Shown in pieces: positions 30,803 through 40,600 of a stretch of 64,000 nt of DNA. Source of the stretch: Saprospiraceae bacterium (GTDB lineage: Bacteria > Bacteroidota > Bacteroidia > Chitinophagales > Saprospiraceae); contig JADKAE010000004.1 in assembly GCA_016715405.1 (NCBI GenBank), positions 273,664-337,663 of the forward strand, given 5' to 3'. Below the pieces are notes generated by a model that was not told the DNA's origin, ran no database searches, and was given only the letters and a program-made list of their open reading frames with translations. A program made the position numbers and the translations under genes. Position 1 is the first letter of the stretch. Each line of letters starts with the position of its first letter.

Positions 30803-31274
30803 ACTAATTTGGAACAGGAAAAACCCGGTATACCGGTCGTAATCCAGGGCGCTCCGGAGCATCCCGAGGCGGCGGCGTGGCGGGCCTATCACCGCAGCAC
30901 ACTGGAAGGCGCCCACAGCGGCTGGAGGAAGCCGCCAAATTTCTCAGCGGGGCAATAGCCCTTACCCTCACGCTTACTATCGACAACGATTTTTTCAAAT
31001 CGCCCACCCCGGTCGATGCGTCAGTTTCCCCCAGCGCTTATGCCCCATTTTGCTGGCCGCGGGTATCGGTCTATGGGTACTGTCGCTTACGGTCGCCTTG
31101 CTGGTGGTGTTCCCCTTCCGCTACCGCTACGTGACCTAATCGTCGGAGTCTATCCAGGCTATGCATGCCAGGGTGGTACGGCGCAAATACGCTTTTTTGG
31201 TCGCTGCAGTGGTGTGCTATCTGCTGGCGCTTGCCGCTGTGGCTTGGGTAAGGGTGGCGGCGCTGTGGCCATGA
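30803..31274 (+). pseudogene. Decayed gene for a small two-helix membrane protein
   Basis: Reading three frames in turn gives LEEAAKFLSGAIALTLTLTI, then ILLAAGIGLWVLSLTVALLV, then VFPFRYRYVT, a stop (TAA 31137), then SIQAMHARVVRRKYAFLVAA and a final hydrophobic segment ending at TGA 31272. Two frame changes (one at the C-run 31043-31046) and one in-frame stop interrupt it. The stop is not a homopolymer error, so the gene may be truly inactive. The FPFRYRY-ESIQAMHARVVRRK pattern is that of small membrane proteins I associate with ATPase/TPR-type gene clusters, but I cannot name the family with certainty. It would be the membrane partner or effector of the preceding pair if functional in relatives. 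The N-terminus is uncertain (30800-30890). Confidence 0.45.
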
Positions 31275-31293
31275 CAGTATGCCGTGGTGTGAA

Positions 31294-31360
31294 TGTTGGA
31301 TGCTGAATGCTTAATTGATTATAATTAACTCATTATCAATCAACCATCCAACATCCAGCA
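31294..31360. repeat. Inverted GTTGGATGCTG repeat, target of the IS
   Basis: GTTGGATGCTGAATGCTTAA on the left mirrors ATCAACCATCCAACATCCAG on the right. The insertion sequence begins inside this array; the continuing array (ATCCAACATCAAACATC) resumes after its right end. Confidence 0.6.
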
Positions 31361-32686
31361 TTGTCGTAGGACATTGAATATACCTGAAAAAAAAAGTCGG
31401 AAAGATTACCGGAAGTTCATTGATATTTAGGGTCAAAAATTACGAATATGGAAGCACACTCTCCGGCTAAACGTCAAGAAGCCTATCGGATGTGGGAATC
31501 TGGAGAAAAGAAGAGCGTGATAGCTAGAAGTCTTCAGATTGATTACGACACCCTACTAGGGTGGATAAAACGCTTTAAAGCCGAGGGCGTTTCAGGTATG
31601 GAATTACGTTATCATCGGTGTGGACGCCCCCGGGTTATAGACGATAAGGTAAAAGCAAAGGCCATTGCGCTTCGACAGGCACATGCTGGGTGGGGCTGTC
31701 CATATATTCGCTTGCAGTTGGTACAGGAATTTGGGGCATCATCAGTTGCGAGTGTTCGGCATATCCATCGGTGGCTAAAAGCGGCGGGACTGATGGAGTC
31801 CAAGACACGCTGCCGGCAGTAGCCGTTCCTTGGGCCAAAGTTCCGTTGGCACGTGTTCAGGTTGATGCCAAGGAACAACTTAAGACGGCAGACGGCCTCC
31901 CTGTTGTTACCTGAATTTTACAGATGAAAATAGCGGCGCGGTGTTAGACGCCTTTGTTTTCCCCTACGACCGCATCAGCCAAGTACCCGTTGATCAGATA
32001 TGATGCGGTGCGCTACCTCATGTTTCGTTGGGGATTCATCGGTGCTTTTCGGGCAGATAACGGCGCTCCGTTTGGAGACCCAAGCAGGCGAGCGTTATCT
32101 GTGCTGAATTTATGCCTCAGGGGGTATGGTATCCATGTCAAGGTTAATCCACCACGCCGACCACAAAAAAATGCCAAGGTAGAGCGCAATCAAGGAACCA
32201 CAAGCCGTTGGGCAGATGTGAGTGCTTGTCGCAACTATCTGGATTTTCAAGACAAAATTAATCAAGCAGTCTGGCATCAAAGAGAATTATTCCCTTCTCG
32301 TGTATGTAAAGGCCAGACGCGGGCTCAATACTTTCCCCAACTTTTTAATAATCCCAAACGATTCCACTCCGATGCTTTTATCCCCATTTTATATATGAGC
32401 ATCTGGCAAAAAGGAGCCTGGCAACGCAAGGTAAGTAAGGATGGTACCACCACGTCTGTTCAGTGCAAACTATCAGATTGGACGTAAGCATTGTCTTAAA
32501 CACGTGACCGCTACCTTTGATCCTGATGAGAAATCATGGGTTTTCAAAGACCGCTATGGTGTCATATTGAAAACATGCCTCGCCCTTAACCTGAGCCCAC
32601 AGCATATTCGTAATTTATCCCTATTTCAATGAACTTCCGGTAATCTTTCTGACCTATAATCAGGTATATTCAATGTCCTACGACAA
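31361..32686 (+). mobile_element. Insertion sequence with long terminal inverted repeats (IS481/rve-like)
   Basis: The left end is TTGTCGTAGGACATTGAATA and the right end is its exact complement ending at 32686. The match extends to about 27 bases, and a second matching block of 28 bases (one mismatch) follows on each side (around 31400-31427 and 32626-32653), so the element is 1326 bases with bipartite ends. It holds one DDE transposase. No clear target duplication can be defined because it inserted into a repeat array. Confidence 0.8.
31448..32632 (+). pseudogene. DDE integrase-type transposase, frame broken at four sites
   Basis: The N-terminus is a helix-turn-helix (AYRMWESGEKKSVIARSLQI, DTLLGWIKRFKAEG) followed by a second HTH-like region (HAGWGCPYIRLQLVQEFG). 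The rve catalytic core carries all three acids: Asp in VQVDAKEQ, Asp in FRADNGAP and Glu in KNAKVERNQG, 42 residues after the second Asp. This fits IS481-like elements. Reading requires frame changes near 31810, 31903, 31998 and 32455. Not all are homopolymers, so the gene may be dead or simply badly sequenced. No complete single frame exists. Confidence 0.75.
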
Positions 32687-32702
32687 AATCCAACATCAAA
32701 CA

Positions 32703-34550
32703 TCAATCCATGACGACCACTCGCCTCGCCGCCGGCCTGCCCCCTTCAGCCTGTGCCTGCACCAGGTAAATGCCCGGCGCCAGGGCCGATAAATCTAGCA
32801 TTTCTGTAGCGGTGGTCGATACCTCGCGTTGCAACACTTGTTGCCCCATGCTGTTGAAAATGCGGATGGTGGCTTGCTTATCTATCATCCCGTTCCACTG
32901 CAACTGCACCTGGCCGTTTGCGGGGTTGGGAAACACGACAAACGCGGGCATTTGAGGGGCGCCGGTGGGCAGGCCCGAAACGGGGTTGAGCGATAATTCC
33001 CACAGGATCAGGCGGCCGCTATTGCCGTCGGCGGCGTAGGTCAGGGTGTCTATGAAGGTAGGGCCGGCTGCAGATGTACTGAGGGTGAGATTATAAACCG
33101 AACCATTGGCAAACGATGATTCGGTGAGTTCGTAGCGGTAGGCGTAAAACTGGGCGGAGCTCCAGGGCAGGTTGCTTACGGCCAGTTGCACCGTATTTTG
33201 GGCGGCAAGGGGTTTGTCGGCAGGCAGGGCGATTACAATGCGATCCTGGCTATCGCTGATACCCGCAAAAGCCGCATGGCCTGCGCCGGTTGAAACCTGC
33301 AATCGATTGGGCGTATCGTTGAATTTGTTCATATTGTACACAACATAAGCCGAAGGTTTGGGGCGGATGGGGTCTACCTGATATATGCCCAGGCTTTCAA
33401 AGTTGTCGTTGCTGCCGTTGTCGTCAAATAAAACAGCCTGGTGGGCCATGGCGACCCGGCGGTCGAGCATGTCGATCCAGGCTTTTGCATGCCACAGGCC
33501 GTAGTCGAGGTCGCCCCAGAGGCCGTAGTCGGGGTCGAAAGCGTTGGCGTCGAGGCGGCCCCATTCGGCGTTGACGAGGGTAGCGCCGGGTTTGTAGTTG
33601 AGCCGCCACTGGTCGGCAATGGCTACCCGCTCGCCATCATACCCGGCGCCCTGGTCGCTGTAGGGGTGGAAAGAAATAAAATCCATGCGGGTATTATTCA
33701 GGTGGATGCGCTGAAAAAAGTCGATGGGGAAGGTGTTGAACAATACCCCAAAGGCAAAACTACAGCCGCCGAACTGGATATTCGGACTGAGGGCCGGGTC
33801 GGCTTCTATCTGTGAAGCCACAGCGGAGTAGGCATTGTACCACTGCTCGGCTCTGCCGCTCCAGAAAAACAGGGTATATTGATCGGGTTCGTTCCAGAAT
33901 TCGAAATATTTTACCCCGAATTGCTCGTAGCAGTGTTTTATTAATTTATAAAAAACACGCCCAAAAACGGCATTGTCGATAGGCGGGGCATTGCGGATGC
34001 TATTGTTGAAAGCCAGATAGTGAATAAAAGGGTTGGGCGGCGTGGGAGTCGTATCGCTGCTGAGGGTAAACGGCATGTAGTCGAGCGATACAAACGGCTC
34101 GGCGCCTATGTCGTAAACGGTTTGCAGCAATGAATCGAGGTAGCCGAAGTGGTAGTTTGAGTCGTCTTCCGCTTCGGCCATGCTGTTGCCACCCCGGTAG
34201 AATTCGCAGGGCAATTGTCGCAAGATGTCGGTGTTGACGGAATAGTAGTTGGTATCCGGCGGCGAGTCAGCCCTGCCGATGGAGACCCGTATATACCTGG
34301 GCCGCAATTGTTGCATGGCCGGCACAAACGCCGGGTCATTGATAATCGGCTGGTGCGGCCCCTCGTAAAATGGATTGCCCCCCTGTCCATACAGTAAGTG
34401 CATTTCGTAGTGATCGCCCCACAACGGCGCAATACTACCGGTAGATGCGCCCGCATTTACCTGCACTTGTATGGAGGTCTGCGCCCCCGGGTATTGGATA
34501 GCGCACAATAACACGGTACCCAATAATAATAATTGAATGCTCAAATTCAT
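32703..34550 (-). CDS. T9SS-exported glycosidase, GH39-like (clan GH-A)
   Basis: 615 residues from ATG 34550; codons further upstream lack signal character. Residues 1-25 are a signal peptide (QYPGAQT). The catalytic (beta/alpha)8 barrel has the general acid Glu221 in YFEFWNEPDQY and the nucleophile candidate Glu329 in LVNAEWGRL, with FISFHPYSDQ between them. This pattern is that of clan GH-A and closest to GH39 beta-xylosidase/iduronidase-like enzymes. A beta-sandwich follows, then a T9SS sorting domain (VVFPNPANGQVQLQWNG). The substrate cannot be assigned. The final 3' coding segment is nearly identical in layout to that of the GH13 gene upstream. Confidence 0.75.
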   Translation of the reverse strand: MNLSIQLLLLGTVLLCAIQYPGAQTSIQVQVNAGASTGSIAPLWGDHYEMHLLYGQGGNPFYEGPHQPIINDPAFVPAMQQLRPRYIRVSIGRADSPPDTNYYSVNTDILRQLPCEFYRGGNSMAEAEDDSNYHFGYLDSLLQTVYDIGAEPFVSLDYMPFTLSSDTTPTPPNPFIHYLAFNNSIRNAPPIDNAVFGRVFYKLIKHCYEQFGVKYFEFWNEPDQYTLFFWSGRAEQWYNAYSAVASQIEADPALSPNIQFGGCSFAFGVLFNTFPIDFFQRIHLNNTRMDFISFHPYSDQGAGYDGERVAIADQWRLNYKPGATLVNAEWGRLDANAFDPDYGLWGDLDYGLWHAKAWIDMLDRRVAMAHQAVLFDDNGSNDNFESLGIYQVDPIRPKPSAYVVYNMNKFNDTPNRLQVSTGAGHAAFAGISDSQDRIVIALPADKPLAAQNTVQLAVSNLPWSSAQFYAYRYELTESSFANGSVYNLTLSTSAAGPTFIDTLTYAADGNSGRLILWELSLNPVSGLPTGAPQMPAFVVFPNPANGQVQLQWNGMIDKQATIRIFNSMGQQVLQREVSTTATEMLDLSALAPGIYLVQAQAEGGRPAARRVVVMD

Positions 34551-34563
34551 GTCTGATAATTGA

Positions 34564-34643
34564 TTTTTGATGCTGGATGTGTAATTGAAATTAAAAATCA
34601 ATTATCAACCATCCAGCATCAAAAATCAAACATCAATCCATGA
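34564..34643. repeat. Inverted TTGATGCTGGAT repeat between secreted-enzyme genes
   Basis: TTTTTGATGCTGGATG on the left mirrors CATCCAGCATCAAAAATC on the right, between the GH39-like and GH13 genes on the same strand. It overlaps the GH13 stop codon. Confidence 0.75.
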
Positions 34644-37600
34644 CGACCACTCGCCTCGTCGCGGGCTTCCACCCCTCCGCCTGCACATGCACCAGGTAAA
34701 TGCCCGGCGTCATGGCGGATAAATCAAGCGTCTCTATTGCATTTTCAACCTTGTCGATTTCCCTTGCCAGCACTTGTTGCCCGGTACTGTTGTACACGCG
34801 GATACTGACCTGGCGGTCGACCACGCCGTCCCATTTCAACTGCACCTGGCCGTTGGTGGGGTTGGGGAAAATGTCGAAAGAGAGCTCTTCGGAGGAAGAT
34901 TCGGGGAGTTGAGGCGTTGAGGTATTGTCAGTTCCCGCCAGCGCGGCATTGCCGCTTACGCTTACGTTGTCGAACTGGGCGGCGGTGACGGTATTCACGT
35001 TGATACTTTCGGTGAAAATACCCACCAATACGCAGTTGGGCATTGTTACGCTCGACGTACCCCGCAGGTTCCACAGCACGCCGTCAAACGAGGTGAAAAA
35101 TGTGAAAATATTGCCGTTTCTGGTGATGCGCAGCCATTGCGGGCCCTGCGGAACCGGGTATTGTTGTGTATTGGTGGGACCGTTGGTCGCATTGCGCACA
35201 TCGCGGTGGACCAGGGTATTGAGTTGTGTTCTCAACACAGCCTTTTTGGCGCCGGGCGACAGGCTTTCGCGCATGAACAAGCCGGCAAAACCGCCTGTAG
35301 CGCTCAGGTTTGCCACGCGCGCCGTGATTGTGCCACTGCCGCAGAGCGTGCGGTAAACGACGCTGTACGCATCCTGTGTGGGCGTGCTGAAGCCGTTGGC
35401 TGTCAGGTTAAAGACGTTATTGCCGGCGCAGCCCCCCGAAGTTCCCGTTCCGGTATACGAACCAACAAGCCCGTGCTGCCAGGGCGCGGGCAAACCGGTA
35501 TTTTCCGCTACGGTGACTTGCGCGGTACAGGTAGCCGGGTTGCCGCATTCGTCAACTACGGTAACTGTTACAGGTATCGTTGTGCCTACTTGCGCGCAAC
35601 TCACGCCGGCGGGTTGTATTTGTGTCACCTGGAAACTTCCGCAGTTGTCGAAGCTGCCCTCGATATCGAGTACGTCGGCATTTTGTAAATAATAAATGCC
35701 ATTGGAGCTCACGTAAACGGTCGAATTTCTGCACACCGGCGTTGGCGGCGTATTGTCGGTAAAGCAGAACGTTGCACTTGCACTGGCGGCATTTTGGCAG
35801 GCGTCGACAGCCGTAAAGCTGTAGGTATAGCAAGCCGTATTGCCGCAGCCGTCGGTGGAGCCGATCAATTGCGGCGTTTGCCAGCTTACCCCCGAGCAAT
35901 TGTCGACGGCGATGGCGCCGCCACGGTTGGCCAGCCATAAGTTGAGGGCGGCGTGGTTGCCGCAGGCCGCCGAGGAGTTGGACGGCGCCGTGTTAAATGC
36001 AGGCGCCATCTGATCAACTACGTTTATGGTTTGCATGGCCGAAACGCTGTTGCCGTTGCCGTCGTTGACGGTCCAGGTGCGCGTGATGACCAGTGCTCCC
36101 GCGCAGTTGCCGCTGGCAATTCCGTCGGTATAACCCGGCGTAAGGTTGGTTCCGCAGTTGTCGCTTACGGTAGGGTAACCCGTTATAGAAGGGGCTGCGT
36201 CGTAGCTGCAGCCGGCGCCGCGGTATACGGTGGCGGTGGCAGGCGGTGTAATGCCGGGCAGAATTTGGTCTGCTACGGTAACCGTGGCAGTGCAAGTGGC
36301 GGTATTGGCGTAGCTGTCTACCACGGTAAGGGTAACGGTGTTGTTGCTGCCGATATTTGCACAGGTAAACATATTCGGGCTAACCGACACGGGAGTCACC
36401 GTACCGCAGTTGTCGCTGCCGTTGAGGAATACCTGGCCGGGCAGCAAGGTAGCCTCACCCATGCTATTGATGTATACCGTGGCGGGTTTGCAGTTGGCGG
36501 TAGGCGGTACGTTTTCGGCAACGATAATGGTTGCGTTGCATTGCGCCATCTGTTCGTTGGCGTCTTCGGCAGTGACTACTACCTGGTGGGGGCCGAGGTC
36601 ATCGCAGTCGAATGTAAGGCTGGGTTGACCGTTGACCAGGTAGGTAAACGGACCGCAGCCGGTGGCTTCCGCCAGTTCGCCGGCATTGACCGTGACTGTA
36701 TTGGTAGTAGGATTGAGCAAAGCCGTGATTTCACCGCAAGAAATACCCGGCGCCTCCGTACACAGGCGGCACAGCGACAAGCTGTTTACATACGCATTGC
36801 GCTCGGAGCTAAAGCCGGCGTTGGCGTTGAAAAAGCGGATGCGGGCGGGAACCTGGTTGCCGCCGCCGCTCATCAGCGGGCCGCTGAATATTTGCGAGAA
36901 ATTGTCGCTGAGGCGGGTTACGTATAATTCGTAAGTCGTATTATTTATTAAAATAAAACTAACAGCCAATCCCTCATCGGTAAAACCTATGGCTGTAGAA
37001 TGGGCGCCGCTGCCGTCGCTGACGGTATAGCCGGGGCTGCCGCCGGCAAAGTAGAATTCGAGCAGGTTTTGGCCGCTTGCGTTTTGCAGGCCGAAGCCTA
37101 CAGTGCCTCCGTTTTCAATCCAGCCGTTGTCGATGCGGAAGTTCAGCAGGTCGCCGGATGCCATGGGCTGCGCAAAAGGTCTTACGGCATTCGATACATT
37201 GCCAGAATTGGCGTAGAGCCCCCAGGCTTCGTTGGCTGTATCAATATCGCCGTCGCTGTTGGAGTCGCCGTCGCCGTTTTGGGTCGAAGTGTATACAAAG
37301 TGGCCTGCATTAGGCCCGGAAGTACTTAACTGCCAGGGACCGAAACCGGCGCCCGAGTTGTCTCCGCTTGCCCAGCTGTCGTTGTATACGCCGGCTGCGG
37401 CTGCATCGCTCTGGCACTGGCCTTCGTCGGCGCAGCCGGACGGAGCGGTAAACAGGGCTTCGCCATAATATGCGCAATCGGGATCTGCACTGAATGAAAC
37501 CGACACATTTACAGGGTTGCCGTCGGCATTAAGCCCTGCGAGGATAATCGTTTGCGGACTACCTGTGATAGGATAGTACTGTCCGTTGACCACTAAAAAT

Positions 37601-40600
37601 CCGCTGGGGTTGTCGATGGTATAGGTTACCGTAAGCGCTTGCGTATACGAATTGGTTTGCGCCACGCAACCCGTCTGTGCGCCTGCGCTAACGGAAATAA
37701 TATCGCAGGGCGGGCAGGGTTCGGGGGCGGTAAACAGGGCTTCCGCAAAGTAGGCGCAGTTTTCGGCATCGCTGAAGGCCACGCTTACATTGACGGGTTC
37801 TCCGTCGGCTACAAGTCCGGCGACTTCTACCGTTTGCGGGCTCCCCAATATGGCAAATTGGATACCATTGACAATCAACGTACCTCCTGCAGGCGGATAT
37901 TCGTAAGTCACCGTGATCTGTTGGCTATAAGTATCATTTTGGCAGGCCGACTGTGCGCCGGCGCTCACCGAGATGATATCGCAAGGCAGGCAGGAAGGCG
38001 GCGCAGTGAATAGCTCTTCTTCCGTAAACGTGCAAGCGGGCACTGCCGAGAAATAGGCCGTCACGTCTACCGGCTGTCCATTGGAAATAAGGTCGGTGAG
38101 CGTCACCGTTTGCGGGCTTGTGCCGATGGCAAAATACTGGCCGTTGACCACCAATTGCCCCACTGGCGGTGCATTTTGGAACGCAACAGTCACTTGTTGG
38201 GAATATCCATTGGTTTCAGAATCACATTCGCCCTGCACACCAGCGGTGACGCCGGATATCGAACACGGATCAACCGGCACGCAAACTTCGAGGCTGGTGG
38301 AATAGGCATTGCGCGGGCTAGCGAAGCCGGCGTTGGCGTTAAACAGGCGCACCTGGGCGATGGGCTGGCCGCCGCCGGGGTTCATCAGGGTGCCGTTGTG
38401 GGTATAGCTGCCGCCTGTGAGGCGGGTCACTACGAGTTCGTAGGTTGTGGCAGTAAGCAGCGTAAATTCAACAATCATGCCTTCATCGGTGAAGCCGAGG
38501 CCAGTATCGGTTTCGCCGGCGTTGTCATTAACTTTGTAGTTGGCTTGGCTGGCGCGGAAATAAAACTCCATGCGGTTGTTGCCCGAAGCGTCGCGAAGGC
38601 CGAAACCCACCGAGCCGCCGGATTCGATCCAGCCGTTGTCCATTTTTATGGAAAAAGTAGAACCGGGAGTTAGCGGCGTATCGAAGGGGCGTACGGCATT
38701 GGAGGTATTGCCCGAATTGCCGTACATACCCCAGGCTTCGCTACCGGTATCGATATCGCCATCGCTGTTGGAGTCGCCATCGCCGTTTTGTGTAGAGGTA
38801 TACACAAAATGCCCTGCTCCGCCCCCAGTGGTGCTGAGTTGCCAGCCGCCGAAGCCGTCGCCGTCGTCGTCGCCGCTAGTCCAGCCGTTGTCATAAACGG
38901 CTGCCGAAGCAATGCTCGTTCCGCAATCGAAAAACGTGGTGCAGGAGGGCGGCGCTGTAAATACGGCAGTGGCCGAGAGTGTGCAGCCTGCATCGGCAGA
39001 AAAACCGGCATTGACATCCACAGGTGCGCCGTCGGCCAGCAGGCCGGTTAAGGTGATGGTTTGCGGGTTGCCCGTGATGGGATAATTAATGCCATTTACC
39101 ACCAATTGTCCCGAAAGGGGTTGGTTGACATAGTATACAATGATTTGTTGTGAAAAGGTATTTGTTTCCGGAATGCAATCGCCAGCCTCACCGGCAGAAA
39201 TCGCGTAAATAGAGCAGCCGTCGGTATCAAAGCCGAGCAGCAGCGAGATGCCGTTGCAGTCGAAGGCGCCGCCGGCGTTGGTCGTAGCGCTTACGCTGCC
39301 GGCGCGGTTGGGCGATTGGGGCCTGTCGGGCAAGAATGCAAACGCTTCTCCTGCGGAAGCATATTCGAGCGAGCCTACTTCTTTTTCCGAACCCAGACTG
39401 GCATCGTAAACAAAAATGCGGAACACCTCATTATCGGCCATACCGTTGGTAGCGGGTGCGCCCAGCACTTCAATGATCATATCGTGCTGGCCGTCCCAGG
39501 CGAATCCCTGGCCGATGCGGCCGATGCCTACCACTTCTCCGGCGAGGTTCTTCACGGCGATCTGGTCGCCGTTCTGAATAGGGGCGCCGTTCACGAGGAA
39601 GTTGGCGGCATCGGCTACGCGAAGGGCAATAAAATGCGGGCAGCCGCCGGGCGTAGCATCCATCTGAAAATGACTTGCGCCGGCGTCTGGGGGTGTGGGG
39701 TAGAGGCCCGTGGGCGCGTACCAGCTATAGTCGCGCGATTTGGCTTTGATTAGCGCTTTTGAAACGCCGTCGGCATAGCTGGATTCAAACATAAATCCAT
39801 CGGAGTAATCCTTGAGATATTTATTGCTAAAAGGCGTGTTTACTTCCACGCCATTGGTTTTGGAGGGGTGGTCGTTGAGGCCGAGCACCATGCCGTCGGA
39901 GGCGCCGTTGGTGAGGCCGTTGCGGCGCATGGCAAACATATTGCCGCCGTGGTTGTCGCCGTCAAAAGGCGCTGAGGTGGACCATGAGCCGTTCATTTGC
40001 TGGATGTGGTTGGAAGTTCCTGTGGCGGTGGCTTGGCGCAAAGCCATTTGCCATTTGATGTTTTTTGACAAGCCGTACCAGTACCAGTCTTTCCAAAATA
40101 CCATGGGGCGGCTTTCGGCGGCCATCAGGAATGGGTAGCCCATGTCTTCTTTGTCAGAAAAAATGGGGTTGTGGTCGTTTTCGGTGTGGAGTTCAAGGCA
40201 GGCGCCGCCGTAGGGGATGTCGCAGCCGTCGCTGTCGCCGATATAGCCGGTGCGGTCGGTATCGTGCGAGTCGAGCCAGGTGACCACGTCGAAGCCGCTG
40301 AAATTGGCGCCCCATACGAGGCCGGCGCCGCCGAGTACCTGGTAAAGGTCGGAGGAACCGCTGCCGTTATTGAGTACGCTCTGCAAGGCGCCGCGAAGTG
40401 GGAAGTCGTATAGCGACATATTCGCTTGTTTGGTACCCGAGTTGCCCGAAGTCTCTACGGCATTGTGATAATAAGAAAGCGGGCCGTAATTGTAGTCAAA
40501 AAACTCGCCGAGGGTATAGGGCTGGTTAGGGGTTTTTGTTTCTACTATAAACTTGGCGAGGTAATCGGGTTCGATATGCTTGACCGCGTCGAGGCGGATT

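Noticed and set aside
35953..36927. Plus-strand frame of 324 codons inside the amylase gene
   Set aside because: It is complementary to HYR-like repeat coding sequence and has no start context or homology.
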